Below, one piece after another: positions 36,578-45,204 of a stretch of DNA of 64,000 bases (position 1 is the stretch's first letter; every line of letters begins with the position of its first letter). The notes below the pieces were generated by a model. It was given only the letters and a program-made list of their open reading frames with translations. It searched no databases and was not told the origin of the DNA. The stretch is from positions 1 to 64,000 of the forward strand of contig NZ_JABFVK010000018.1 in NCBI RefSeq assembly GCF_013362815.1. The letters are read 5' to 3'. The stretch comes from Hamadaea sp. (GTDB lineage: Bacteria; Actinomycetota; Actinomycetes; Mycobacteriales; Micromonosporaceae). A program made the position numbers and the translations under genes.

Positions 36578-37995
36578 CGGTACGCGCCGACGACGTCCTC
36601 CGGCCCGACGAGGCGTACGCCGTCGACACTGGATCCACTGCGAGAGACCACGATCAAGGGCGTCGTGACATCCGCGCCCGGAAGTTTCGCCCTGTGGACC
36701 ACGAGTTCGGCGAAGTCGTGCGAGTCGAAGGCTCGCCGTTCCAGCCACTTGATCGATCCGACCATGGTGATCTTCTTCGCGATCGGACCCCGATCCGCGC
36801 CTACGAGATCGATCTGCGGATCGTTGGTACGCGTCCAGTAGCCGCCGACGACGCCGGTCTCCGGCGGTAGGACGTCGCCCGGCATGCGACCGAGCGCGTC
36901 GCGGATCACCGGTTCGACCGCCGTGCCTCGCCAATCAGTCCAAGATCGCCGGATCCGGGCCAGCGTCAGGTCGCCGCGACCTCGGTCGATCTCGGTCAGA
37001 TACGGCCCGAGAAAGGCGAGCCAGAAACGCAGATGAGGGTCGGCGATGAGATAGCGGGTCTCCTTGGACGGCTGCGTCGACAGCGGCGTGACCGCCTGCA
37101 CCGCCCGCTTCGCGGTGAGCAATGCCAGGGCGCGGGTCAACGACGCGTGCGGCATGCCTCCGGCTGCTCGGGCGATCAGGCTGTAGGCGCGTTCGCCGCT
37201 ACCCAGTGCGGTCAGCACCAGCCGGGCTTGGGATTCCGGCGGGAACTCGGCGGCAAGCGCGCGTTCGCCGCTGACCAGCAGCGCAGACGTGGGATCCGGC
37301 ACCACCTCCGCCAGGTACTCGTCCACCGACGCTCCGTGCGGCCATTCGTCGAGCACCAGCGGCAGTCCACCGGAGACCAGGTAGGCGTCGATCGCCTCCG
37401 CGGCGGGCAGGTCGAGCATGCTGCCGACGTCGGCCGGGCCGAGCGGTGGCACCACCATCTCCGTGGCACGCTGGTGGAACGGCCGGCCGTACTCGTTGAG
37501 CGCCTCCATCATCGCCAAGTCGGATCCGATGCAGATCAGCAGCACTGGCTTGGCCGAGAGGTCGCGGTCGAAGATCTTCTGCAGCGTGCCCTCGAAGCCA
37601 GGATCCGTCGCGATGACGTAGGGCATCTCATCCAGCACCACGACACTCGGCTGATCGTCTGGAATCGCCGCGACCAGCAGGCGTAACGCCGCATCCCACG
37701 TGCCCGGTTCCTGACCGTCGAACATCGAGGCACGCGGCAGGTCTGACTCCGCGCCGGCCTGGATGAACAGGCGCAGCTCCGCTTCCGCCGATGGCTGGGC
37801 GGAAGCGGTGTAGAAGACATGCGGCACTTCGGCACGCCGGACGAACTCCTCGACCAAGCGGGATTTGCCGACCCGGCGGCGCCCACGCATGAGCACCGCA
37901 CGACCAGGGCGACCTGTCCGGCCGCCGGAGCGTACGCGATCAAGAAGCTTGGTGAGCTGAGCCAGCTCCGTCCGCCGGCCGACGAATCCATCCAT
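36574..37995 (-). CDS. AAA-type ATP-binding protein (archaeal ATPase/DUF234-like)
   Basis: 473 aa from ATG at 37995 (a GTG at 38004 is also open). Walker A at VLMRGRRRVGKSRLVEEFVRR (about residue 40), Walker B VVVLDEMPYVI, sensor IGSDLAMMEAL. A winged-helix region and a C-terminal DUF234-like nuclease-fold region (WTRTNDPQIDLVGAD, resembling D-...-E/Q-x-D-x-V) follow. STAND-like ATPases of this group occur in archaea and bacteria, often as isolated mobile genes; function unknown. A palindrome upstream of the start may be an operator. Confidence 0.87.
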   Translation of the reverse strand: MDGFVGRRTELAQLTKLLDRVRSGGRTGRPGRAVLMRGRRRVGKSRLVEEFVRRAEVPHVFYTASAQPSAEAELRLFIQAGAESDLPRASMFDGQEPGTWDAALRLLVAAIPDDQPSVVVLDEMPYVIATDPGFEGTLQKIFDRDLSAKPVLLICIGSDLAMMEALNEYGRPFHQRATEMVVPPLGPADVGSMLDLPAAEAIDAYLVSGGLPLVLDEWPHGASVDEYLAEVVPDPTSALLVSGERALAAEFPPESQARLVLTALGSGERAYSLIARAAGGMPHASLTRALALLTAKRAVQAVTPLSTQPSKETRYLIADPHLRFWLAFLGPYLTEIDRGRGDLTLARIRRSWTDWRGTAVEPVIRDALGRMPGDVLPPETGVVGGYWTRTNDPQIDLVGADRGPIAKKITMVGSIKWLERRAFDSHDFAELVVHRAKLPGADVTTPLIVVSRSGSSVDGVRLVGPEDVVGAYR

Positions 37996-38017
37996 ACAGC
38001 TCACCGCCCTCGCATAA

Positions 38018-38067
38018 TACGCTCACGCATGAGTCTTTCACGGATGATTGACTCACATCTGAGCGTA
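38018..38067. promoter_or_regulatory. Palindrome upstream of the AAA ATPase gene
   Basis: TACGCTCA-3-ATGAGTC (38018-38035) faces GACTCA-4-TGAGCGTA (38050-38067) around a 14-nt centre. Each arm itself contains TCA...TGA dyads, so four TGAGxC-like half-sites are present. It lies 23 bp before the ATPase start and just after the end of the upstream minus-strand gene. Confidence 0.6.
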
Positions 38068-38073
38068 TCAGGG

Positions 38074-40554
38074 TCAGCGGGCGGGTGGGAGGAGACGCGG
38101 ACCGGTGTCCGGGCGCGGCTTCGGCTCCTCGATCACGCCCCAGGCGTGCAGGACGGCGTACCCGTCGGAGCGGGCCAGCACCGGGTTGAGGGTGAGCCGG
38201 CGTACGCCGGGGACCTCGTCGGCCAGGTGACCGATGCGGAGCAGCAGGTCTTCGAGGGCGGAAACGGCCACCGGAGTGCCGCCGGCCGCTCCGGTGAGGA
38301 GGTCGGCGGCGCGCGGCGTGCGTACGAGGTCGAAGGCGTCACGGTCGGTCAACGGGGCCGCCCGCCACGCTCTGTCGCCGACCAGGTCGGCCACGACGCC
38401 GCCGAGGCCGAATCCGACTACCGGCCCGAACGCGGGGTCGTCCACCAGCTCGACGACGCAGGGGATGCCCGGGGCCGTCATCGGCTGGACGAAGATCTCG
38501 ACGCCCGTGCCGAAGAGCCCCTCCAGGTCCTGGTACGCACGGCGCAGTTGAGCCTCGTCGTCCACGTCCAGGCGTACTGCCCCGAGGTCGATGCGATGCG
38601 GGCGTTCCACCACCTTGAGCGCCACCGGCACTCCGCCGAACTTCGCGTACGCCGACAATGCCTCCTCGACGCCCCGCGCGCGCAGATGCGGCACCACCTC
38701 GATCCCGTACGCCGCCAGCGCCTCCTCCACTGTGGCGGCCTCCGGTGGCGGCCCGGACACGGGTGAGGGCGGGATGACACCCTCGGATTCGCGCAGCCAC
38801 ATGGCTCGGCGGCTGACCCGGGCGAGCGCCCGGACGGCCTCCTCGATCGACGGATAGGACGGTACGGAATCGGGCGCACGCCCGTAGAGGAACGTTGCCA
38901 CGACGGGCTTTTCGTGGGCGCTCGCCGCGTCGGCCACCGAGGCGGCGAACGGCGCGACACCGGAGTCCGAGAGCGTCATGGCACCGGTCGGCAACGGTGG
39001 TGCGACCACGACGAGCAGCGAATCCGTCTCGTCGGCCGCGAGGGTGGCTTGCAGCGCGGCGGCGAACTCGTCCTCGGCGGCCGACGGCCCGACCGTGGCG
39101 ACCGGCCCCACCGCGAGGCCGGCCGAGACCAGGGCGGAGCTGGCCAGCGAGGCGAGCGGAGCGGCGTTGCCGACGATGCCGACCCGGTGTCCGGCCGGCA
39201 TCGGGGCCCCGGTGAGCAGCAGGCCGACGTCGACGAGTTCGGCGACGGTGTCGACCTGGATCACCCCGGAGTGCTCGCCGAGGGCCTGCATCGCCGACGG
39301 GTCCAGTGTGGACCCCAACCCGGTACGCCCGGACAGCACGACGATCGGCTTCTCCCGCCCGACTTCGCGAGCGATCCGGGCGAACTTGCGCGGATTGCCG
39401 AACGTCTCGAGGTACATCAGGATCACGTCGGTGTCGGGATCGCCCGCCCAGTACTGCAAGAGGTCGTTGCCGGAGACGTCGCCCCGCTGCCCGACGCTGA
39501 CGAAGCTGGAGACGCCGAGCCCACGCCGGTCCGCCTCGGCCATGAGCAGCAGACCGAGGGTGCCGGACTGGCAGAACAGGGCGGCTCGCCCGGGTCTCGG
39601 CAATTGCGGGGACAGCGTGGCGTTCAACGCCTGTGTCCCGATGCCGAGACTGCCCGGCCCGATGACTCGCATGCCGGTCGCACGGGCCGTCCGGACCAGC
39701 TCCCGGCGTTGCTCCGGTGCCAGATCGGTGACGACGAGCAGCCCTGCGACGCGGCCGGCGCAATCGGAGACCACCGCCGGAACGGCGGCCGGTGGGACGG
39801 CCACCACCGCCAAGTCGACGTCACCGTCCACAGCGGACAGGGACTCGCCGGGGCGGATCAGGTGCGGGCGATGTGCATACGACTCGGAAATGTGCCGGAC
39901 CAATGCGGCGCCGACGCCGGACCCGGAGCGTGCGGCCCCGTAGATCGCGATCCCCCGCGGTCTGAGCAGGCGCGCCACGGACCTGGCCTCGGTACGCCGC
40001 TCGCGGTCGGCCTGGACCTGACGCGAGCGGTCGGTGGGCGCGATCGGAAAGGTCAGGTGGACGACGCCGTCGGCGTATTCGCGGTTGACCTGGTAGCCCG
40101 CGTCGGCGAAGACGCGCAGCATCGCGCCGTTCTCCGGGAGCACCTCGGCCACGAACCTCGTGATCCCAGCGGGTTCGGCGCTCGCCGTCAGGTGTTCGAG
40201 CAGGACCGAGCCGATCCCGCGACCCTGGTACGCGTCGGCGACCACGAACGCGACCTCGGCGTCGGGAGCTTGCGGGCCGAGCCGCTCGTACCGGCCGACG
40301 GCGATGATCTCGGAACTCCCGTCGGAGCGGCCGTGCAGGACGACGATCGCCTCCCGGTCGCGATGGTCGACGTTGACGAACCGGTCGAGGTCGCGCGCCG
40401 GAATCCGCGGGTACGGCGAGAAGTAGCGCAGATAGCGGGTGCGTTCGGAGAACCGGGCGTGCATGGCCACGATGGCGTCGGCGTCGGCCGGATCGATGGG
40501 CCGGATGCCGACCGTCGAACCGTCGGAGAGGAGCACGTCCACCTGGTCGCGCAC
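38074..40554 (-). CDS. GNAT acetyltransferase fused to ADP-forming acyl-CoA synthetase-like domains
   Basis: 826 aa. Order: N-terminal GNAT domain (about 10-165; acetyl-CoA loop VVADAYQGRGIGSVLLEHL), CoA-binding Rossmann (about 190-320; PRGIAIYGAARSGSGVGAALVRHI), succinyl-CoA-ligase-like domain (about 330-480; ARIAREVGREKPIVVLSGRTG) and ATP-grasp_5 (about 610-820; GGVPVALKVVERPHRIDLGAVRLDV). Proteins of this plan are lysine acetyltransferases (Pat/PatZ type), in which the acyl-CoA-synthetase part senses metabolites. Here GNAT is N-terminal. The stop-to-start gap to acuC is 3 bp, pairing an acetylase with a deacetylase. Confidence 0.92.
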   Translation of the reverse strand: MRDQVDVLLSDGSTVGIRPIDPADADAIVAMHARFSERTRYLRYFSPYPRIPARDLDRFVNVDHRDREAIVVLHGRSDGSSEIIAVGRYERLGPQAPDAEVAFVVADAYQGRGIGSVLLEHLTASAEPAGITRFVAEVLPENGAMLRVFADAGYQVNREYADGVVHLTFPIAPTDRSRQVQADRERRTEARSVARLLRPRGIAIYGAARSGSGVGAALVRHISESYAHRPHLIRPGESLSAVDGDVDLAVVAVPPAAVPAVVSDCAGRVAGLLVVTDLAPEQRRELVRTARATGMRVIGPGSLGIGTQALNATLSPQLPRPGRAALFCQSGTLGLLLMAEADRRGLGVSSFVSVGQRGDVSGNDLLQYWAGDPDTDVILMYLETFGNPRKFARIAREVGREKPIVVLSGRTGLGSTLDPSAMQALGEHSGVIQVDTVAELVDVGLLLTGAPMPAGHRVGIVGNAAPLASLASSALVSAGLAVGPVATVGPSAAEDEFAAALQATLAADETDSLLVVVAPPLPTGAMTLSDSGVAPFAASVADAASAHEKPVVATFLYGRAPDSVPSYPSIEEAVRALARVSRRAMWLRESEGVIPPSPVSGPPPEAATVEEALAAYGIEVVPHLRARGVEEALSAYAKFGGVPVALKVVERPHRIDLGAVRLDVDDEAQLRRAYQDLEGLFGTGVEIFVQPMTAPGIPCVVELVDDPAFGPVVGFGLGGVVADLVGDRAWRAAPLTDRDAFDLVRTPRAADLLTGAAGGTPVAVSALEDLLLRIGHLADEVPGVRRLTLNPVLARSDGYAVLHAWGVIEEPKPRPDTGPRLLPPAR

Positions 40555-40557
40555 GGT

Positions 40558-41733
40558 TCAGTCCCGTGGGTCGTACGGGTCGAGGCCGTGCAGCGGATAG
40601 ACCGCTTTGCGGGTCGCGAGGATCGCGCGGTCGAGCGGCGTCGGCTCGGACTCCGGAACCCATGGGGCGTAACGGATGTCGCCGTCGTCGGTCATCCGCT
40701 GCGGCGCGACCCGTTCGGGGCGCAGGCTCTCGGCCAGGTCGATCCACTCGCGCGGAATCAGGGTGGCCGGGTCGAGCGGATCGCCCGTGATCGTCGCCAG
40801 GAGATGGGTCCACGCCCTCGGCACCGCCTCGACCAGGGCGTACCCACCGCCGCCGGTGGCGATCCAGCGGCCGTCGCACAGCTCCTCGGCGAGATCGCGC
40901 AGGGCGAGGTACGCCGCCCGCTGACCGTCGACCGACAGCCGCAGGTCCGCCAAGGGGTCCAGGCGATGCGGATCGGCTCCACATTGGGTGAAGAGCACCT
41001 GAGGCTGGAAGGCCCGCAGCAGCCCCGGCACGACGGCGTGGAACGCCCGCAACCAGTCACGATCGTTGGCGCCCGGCGGCAACGCGACGTTCACCGCGCT
41101 GCCCTCCGCATTCGGGCCGCCGATCTCCTCCGGGAACCCCGTCCCCGGGAACAGCGCGATCGGCGTCTCGTGCAGGCTGATCGTGAGTACGCGAGGGTCG
41201 TCGTAGAACGCCGTCTGCACCCCGTCACCGTGGTGCACATCGATGTCCACATAGGCGACTCGTTCCGCTCCCCGCGCGAGCAGGTCCGCGATCGCGATCG
41301 CCGGATCGTTGTAGACGCAGAATCCCGAGGCGCGCGCCGGCATCGCGTGATGCAGACCGCCCGCGATGTTGACGGCCCGCCGCTGCTCCCCCGCCCACAC
41401 CGCACGGGCGGCGGCCAAGGTCGCGCCGGCGATCAGCGCCGACGCCTCGTGCATCCCGTCGAACACGGGGTTGTCCGACGTGTTCAGGCCGTAGCCGTGG
41501 AAGAAGAAGTCGTCGGGCGCGGCCTTCACCGCGGCGATGTAATCGGCCCGGTGGACCAGGCCCAGCTCCTCGTCCGTCGCCGCGATCGGCTTGCGGACCG
41601 TGACACCCGGCCTTTCCAGCAAGTGGTACGCATTGGCGAGAGCCATCGTGAGGCGTACCCGGACCGGGTCGAGCGGATGCTCGCCGAGGTCATAGCCGAG
41701 CAGCGCCTCATCCCAGACCACCAGGCTGTTCAT
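40558..41733 (-). CDS. acuC: AcuC-type histone-deacetylase-like amidohydrolase
   Basis: 391 aa. Zn-dependent deacetylase fold: GGLHHAMPARASGFCVYNDPAIAI (His-His active-site pair), VAYVDIDVHHGDGVQTAFYDD (Asp and His zinc ligands), FTQCGADPHRLDPLADL (second Asp ligand) and GGGGYAL (transition-state Tyr). AcuC removes acetyl groups from lysine of acetyl-CoA synthetase in Bacillus. The start overlaps the sseA stop by 1 bp (TGATG) and the acetyltransferase-fusion gene begins 3 bp after its stop, consistent with an acetylation/deacetylation pair. Confidence 0.94.
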   Translation of the reverse strand: MNSLVVWDEALLGYDLGEHPLDPVRVRLTMALANAYHLLERPGVTVRKPIAATDEELGLVHRADYIAAVKAAPDDFFFHGYGLNTSDNPVFDGMHEASALIAGATLAAARAVWAGEQRRAVNIAGGLHHAMPARASGFCVYNDPAIAIADLLARGAERVAYVDIDVHHGDGVQTAFYDDPRVLTISLHETPIALFPGTGFPEEIGGPNAEGSAVNVALPPGANDRDWLRAFHAVVPGLLRAFQPQVLFTQCGADPHRLDPLADLRLSVDGQRAAYLALRDLAEELCDGRWIATGGGGYALVEAVPRAWTHLLATITGDPLDPATLIPREWIDLAESLRPERVAPQRMTDDGDIRYAPWVPESEPTPLDRAILATRKAVYPLHGLDPYDPRD

Positions 41734-42518
41734 CACTGACCCGGATCTTTCGCGGGCTCTTCCCCGGTCGCGATCGGGCGGCTGGGGTCGGTGATCCAGT
41801 GGCTCCACGAGCCGAGGTAGAGCGCGGCGTCTTCGCGGCCCGTCGCGTGCAACTGGAGAACCGCACGCGCGGCGGTGATCCCGCTCCCGCAGTACGCCCC
41901 CACCTGCGTGTCGGCCGGCACCTCGGGAAGTACGCCAGGAGCGTTGACCGCACCGGGGATGTGCCCGGCGACGGAGTCGATCGGTTCCACCTCGCCCCGG
42001 TAGCGTTCCGCGGCGCGTACGTCGAAAAGGACGTTCTTCGCCGCGAAGTCCAACGCCTCGTCGGCTTCGATCGTCGGCAGGTGACCGGGCTCCACCGTGA
42101 AGTCGCCGGGCTTGGTCTCCGGAGTCTCCGTCGTGAGCCCGTCGGCCCAGGCCGGAAAGCCGCCCTCGAGTACTCGCACATCCCGGTGACCCGCCCAGCG
42201 CAACGTCCACCACGTACGCGCAGCGGCCAGCAGGTCACCGCCGTCGTAGACGACGACCGGGCGATCGGCGCTCACTCCGGCGGCGCGCAGCTTCCCTTGC
42301 AACTCCGCCAAGTCCGGCAGCGGATGCCGGCCACCCTCGCCGGGCGGGCCGCACAGGTCCTCGTCGACGTCGAGGAACACCGCGCCAGGCAGATGACCTT
42401 CGGCGTATGCCCCACGCCCGGAAGGTCCGCCGAGACGCCAGCGAACGTCGAGCAGGGTCACTTCGGGCAGCCGAGCCACGAGCTCTTCAGCACTGATGAA
42501 CGGGGTCACGCTCGCCAT
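41733..42518 (-). CDS. sseA: Thiosulfate/3-mercaptopyruvate sulfurtransferase (tandem rhodanese)
   Basis: 261 aa, two rhodanese domains. The first is inactive-type (LLDVRWRLGGPSGRGAYAEGHLPGAVFLDVDEDL); the second carries catalytic Cys in QVGAYCGSGITAARAVLQL, and ends with LYLGSWSHWITDPSRPI. Transfers sulfane sulfur from thiosulfate or mercaptopyruvate to cyanide or thiols. The active loop CGSGIT is of the mercaptopyruvate-type. First gene of the sseA-acuC-acetyltransferase operon. Confidence 0.93.
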   Translation of the reverse strand: MASVTPFISAEELVARLPEVTLLDVRWRLGGPSGRGAYAEGHLPGAVFLDVDEDLCGPPGEGGRHPLPDLAELQGKLRAAGVSADRPVVVYDGGDLLAAARTWWTLRWAGHRDVRVLEGGFPAWADGLTTETPETKPGDFTVEPGHLPTIEADEALDFAAKNVLFDVRAAERYRGEVEPIDSVAGHIPGAVNAPGVLPEVPADTQVGAYCGSGITAARAVLQLHATGREDAALYLGSWSHWITDPSRPIATGEEPAKDPGQ

Positions 42519-42548
42519 TCTGTCAGGCGACCGGGCTCCGGTGCTCTT

Positions 42549-42619
42549 GATCTTCGCGCGATCCGGGATAACGCGGCCTCGACGCTCGCCGAGGGGACGT
42601 TATCCCGGAGATCGCGATC
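42549..42619 (-). terminator. Probable terminator after ideR
   Basis: CCGGGATAACG (42563-42573) pairs perfectly with CGTTATCCCGG (42598-42608); nested CCTCG/CGAGG extends it, and outer GATC-rich segments flank it. It lies between the ideR stop and the sseA start. Confidence 0.65.
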
Positions 42620-42626
42620 AGAAAGG

Positions 42627-43307
42627 TCAGCGGGTGGTGACGAACACCCGCGAGGCGACCTCGCGTGGCAGGCGTACCTGCTCGCCGGAGCGGTCGATGG
42701 TCACGCCGTCGCGCTCCTGCGCCACCGTGACGGTCGCGCCCGGGTCGACCCCGGCCGCGTGCAGCTGCCGCAGCACCTCGGCGTCGGTCTGCACGCTTTC
42801 GCAGATACGCCGCACGATGACCGAGCCGGACAGCCCGGGGAAGGCCAGGTTCCGCTCGGACTCCGTCTCGGCCTTCGGCTGGACGCCGTCGAACGCGTCT
42901 AGCCCGGGGATCGGGTTGCCGTAGGGCGAGCGCGTCGGCCGGTTGAGCAGCTCGTAGACCCGCTGCTCGACGGTGTCGCTCATGACGTGCTCCCAGCGGC
43001 AGGCCTCGTCGTGGGCTTCCTCGTAGGGCATCCCGATGACGTTGACGAGCAGCAGCTCGGCCAGCCGGTGCTTGCGCATCACGGCGACCGCGTGCATCCG
43101 CCCGGAATCCGTCAGCTCCAGGTGCCGGTCGCTCTCGACGACTCGCAGCAGACCGTCCCGCTCCATCCGGGCGACCGTCTGGCTGACCGTGGGACCGCTC
43201 TGGTGCAGCCGCTCGGCGATCCGGGCCCGCAGCGGCGCGACGCCCTCCTCTTCGAGTTCGAGGATGGTGCGCAGGTACATCTCAGTAGTGTCAACTAGGT
43301 CGTTCAC
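42627..43307 (-). CDS. ideR: Iron-dependent repressor IdeR/DtxR
   Basis: 226 aa from GTG at 43307, giving the family N-terminus NDLVDTTEMYLRTILELEEEG with AGGA about 9 nt upstream; an in-frame extension to 43409 is not family-like. N-terminal winged helix (1-72), dimerisation and metal domain (73-140) with metal ligands in EMYL, DEACRWEHVMSD (Cys, Glu, His) and a C-terminal SH3-like domain (about 150-226). With Fe2+ it represses siderophore genes and controls iron storage. Confidence 0.95.
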   Translation of the reverse strand: MNDLVDTTEMYLRTILELEEEGVAPLRARIAERLHQSGPTVSQTVARMERDGLLRVVESDRHLELTDSGRMHAVAVMRKHRLAELLLVNVIGMPYEEAHDEACRWEHVMSDTVEQRVYELLNRPTRSPYGNPIPGLDAFDGVQPKAETESERNLAFPGLSGSVIVRRICESVQTDAEVLRQLHAAGVDPGATVTVAQERDGVTIDRSGEQVRLPREVASRVFVTTR

Positions 43308-43443
43308 GGTCTTCGGTCCTCCGGCAGCTCGCGCCGTGGGAGCTTCCTGACGCAGGGGCTCTGTGGCTGCCTGCGATTCTATTGGGTGATTCCAGTTAAC
43401 GGCGAACACGGCACGGCCAAGATCGCCAGGTGGGCATGTCTGA

Positions 43444-43857
43444 TCAGCCCACCGCGGCGGCGAAGGTGATCAGAACCACGAGTAACAGCAGTCCGGCGAA
43501 CAGGTGACCAGCCGGGCTCGGTCCTTCGCCGGGACCGTCGACGATCTCGATAACAGTCGGTTTGTCGGCTCTGTACCTGATCAGCACCGGTGCCCGTCTG
43601 GGGTACGCCGAACGGCGGCGTACTGGGCCGAGGGCGAGGATTCGCTGCCCGCCCTGCGTCCGGAAGGACACCACCGGGCGATACCAGACCCGCCCGGCGA
43701 ACCCCGATCGGAATTGACTCTCGACGATCGTCCCGGCCGCCTCGATCCCGCCCCGGCGCAGCCGCTCCGACCACAGCACCCGGCGTACGCCCGCAAGCAG
43801 GAACGCCACCGCGACCGCCGCCCAGACGACCGCGACCACCGCCGCGAACAGGCCCAT
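43444..43857 (-). CDS. DUF3592-like small membrane protein
   Basis: 137 aa from ATG at 43857. Two membrane helices, at about 3-25 and 115-136, flank a beta-rich domain (GTIVESQFRSGFAGRVWYRPVVSFRTQGGQRI, RAPVLIRYRADKPTVIEI), the arrangement of DUF3592 proteins. Function unknown. SD sequence is weak. Divergent from the Uma2 gene. Confidence 0.72.
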   Translation of the reverse strand: MGLFAAVVAVVWAAVAVAFLLAGVRRVLWSERLRRGGIEAAGTIVESQFRSGFAGRVWYRPVVSFRTQGGQRILALGPVRRRSAYPRRAPVLIRYRADKPTVIEIVDGPGEGPSPAGHLFAGLLLLVVLITFAAAVG

Positions 43858-43980
43858 GCCCGCGCAGCGTAGTGCCGACCGGCAATCCCCGAAACCCCCG
43901 GCGACCAACCGGGGGAGATGCTGCGCGACGTGAGCGGGCGTACGCTCGTCGTGACTGTCTAGACCCGTGCTGAGCTGCGG

Positions 43981-44000
43981 ATTGTCGGACAGATGACAAT
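43981..44000. promoter_or_regulatory. Inverted repeat upstream of the Uma2 gene
   Basis: ATTGTC (43981-43986) and GACAAT (43995-44000) form a 6-bp inverted repeat with 8-nt spacer. TTGTCG at 43982 and TATCCG at 44005 are spaced 17 bp and could be a weak promoter that this repeat overlaps. Confidence 0.35.
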
Positions 44001-44067
44001 GCGGTATCCGGCTCGAATCCCGAAGCGGAAGGTTCTCATGACATCGCCCGAGAACGAGGAGCAGCCC

Positions 44068-44661
44068 ATGACTGCCGTCGCGGATGCCCGGCCGACCTAT
44101 CTCGACCGGACCGAGTGGACTGTGGACGACCTCAAGGACCTGCCGGAGGACCTGAACTATGAGCTCGTCAATGGACGGTTGATCTTGCCGTCCCCAACCT
44201 TCACCCATCAGGAAATCGCTATTCGGATCAAGCTCGCGCTCGACGAGCACTGCCCACAAACGCACGTCGTCAGCACTGATCAGTCGATCGCGATCGACAA
44301 CGCGAACGAACCGCGTCCCGACGTGGTCGTCATGCCGGTCGAACACATCGACGTCTCACCCGTGCCGGTTGCCGGTTCGCTCCTCGCGGTCGAGGTGGTT
44401 TCGGCGTCGCAGAGCGTCCGCGAGATGGTCGACAAGGCCCAGGCGTACGCCATCGCGGAGATCCCGCACTACTGGATCATCGACACTCACGATGACCAGC
44501 TCTCCCTCAGCGAGCTGACGCTCGACCCGTCCGATGGACAGTACAAGATGGGTAAGGCGACGGTCGGCGTGTTCAAGACGGAGCAGCCGTTCCCAGTGAC
44601 GATCGACTTGCCCGCGTTGTCTACTCGATACGCGAAGCTGCGCGCGCGGGCCGGGCGCTAG
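44068..44661 (+). CDS. Uma2 family (DUF820) restriction-endonuclease-like protein
   Basis: 197 aa from ATG at 44068 (GAGGAG 6-7 nt upstream); ATG at 44038 with AAGG upstream is an alternative. PD-(D/E)XK fold of the Uma2 family: NYELVNGRLILPSPTFTHQEI, RPDVVVMPVEH (catalytic Asp), LLAVEVVSASQSVREMVDKAQAYAIAEIPHYWIID (E-x-V and Lys-x-x-x-Tyr). The catalytic residues are intact. Cellular role of Uma2 is not known; copies are often expanded in cyanobacteria and actinobacteria. Its stop overlaps that of the DUF3558 gene by 4 bp. Confidence 0.9.
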   Translation: MTAVADARPTYLDRTEWTVDDLKDLPEDLNYELVNGRLILPSPTFTHQEIAIRIKLALDEHCPQTHVVSTDQSIAIDNANEPRPDVVVMPVEHIDVSPVPVAGSLLAVEVVSASQSVREMVDKAQAYAIAEIPHYWIIDTHDDQLSLSELTLDPSDGQYKMGKATVGVFKTEQPFPVTIDLPALSTRYAKLRARAGR

Positions 44662-45188
44662 TTGCTGGACTTGTCGATCTCCTTGGCCAGCTTGACCAGT
44701 CCCGGCGCAGCAGCCGCCGGATCGGCGTCGGCCGCCAACGACAGCCGCAGGAAGAGCAGCCTCGCGTCACCGGTCAGCCACCCGATCTCCACGACCGGGC
44801 CCACTTGCCCCTTCGCCGGTGTGACCAGCTGATACGCCGCCTTGCCGACGCCGGGGACGTCTGTCGCGCCCTTCGGCTTCACGACGTCTTTGAAGACGGA
44901 GGCGTCAGCCTTCGTCTGGGTCACCGAGAGCACCACTTCCGGAAGCGGGCTCTGCTCTGTGCGTACGACACAGGTGAAGGTTTTGTCTTTGGTGGCCGCG
45001 GCCGCGATCGTGAACGACTGGCCCAGCGACGCACTGACCTTGGCGAAGTCGATGAGCTGGCACGCGCCGCCCTCCGCCGCGGCCGGACGCTGTTGCACCG
45101 TGGGCGCGGGTTTCGGGGTGGGCGGGGAGGCGGTGCACCCGGACAGGAGGAGTGCCGCGGTCACCGCACCGGCAAGCGCGGCACGCAC
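44658..45188 (-). CDS. DUF3558 family lipoprotein
   Basis: 176 aa. Lipobox LLLSGC places the lipid-anchored Cys at residue 18. The mature part begins with a Pro/Thr linker and has the DUF3558 pattern of CQLIDFAKVSASLGQSFTI and CVVRTEQSPLPEVVLSVTQ (two Cys, probably disulfide-bonded). Exported, outer face of the membrane; function unknown. The downstream end meets the Uma2 gene. Confidence 0.85.
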   Translation of the reverse strand: MRAALAGAVTAALLLSGCTASPPTPKPAPTVQQRPAAAEGGACQLIDFAKVSASLGQSFTIAAAATKDKTFTCVVRTEQSPLPEVVLSVTQTKADASVFKDVVKPKGATDVPGVGKAAYQLVTPAKGQVGPVVEIGWLTGDARLLFLRLSLAADADPAAAAPGLVKLAKEIDKSSN

Positions 45189-45204
45189 GGCGGAGAAGGT
45201 AGCA

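Noticed and set aside
38914-41739. 941-codon plus-strand open frame
   Set aside because: Antisense to the acetyltransferase fusion and acuC, both with complete motifs; no recognisable domain in this frame.
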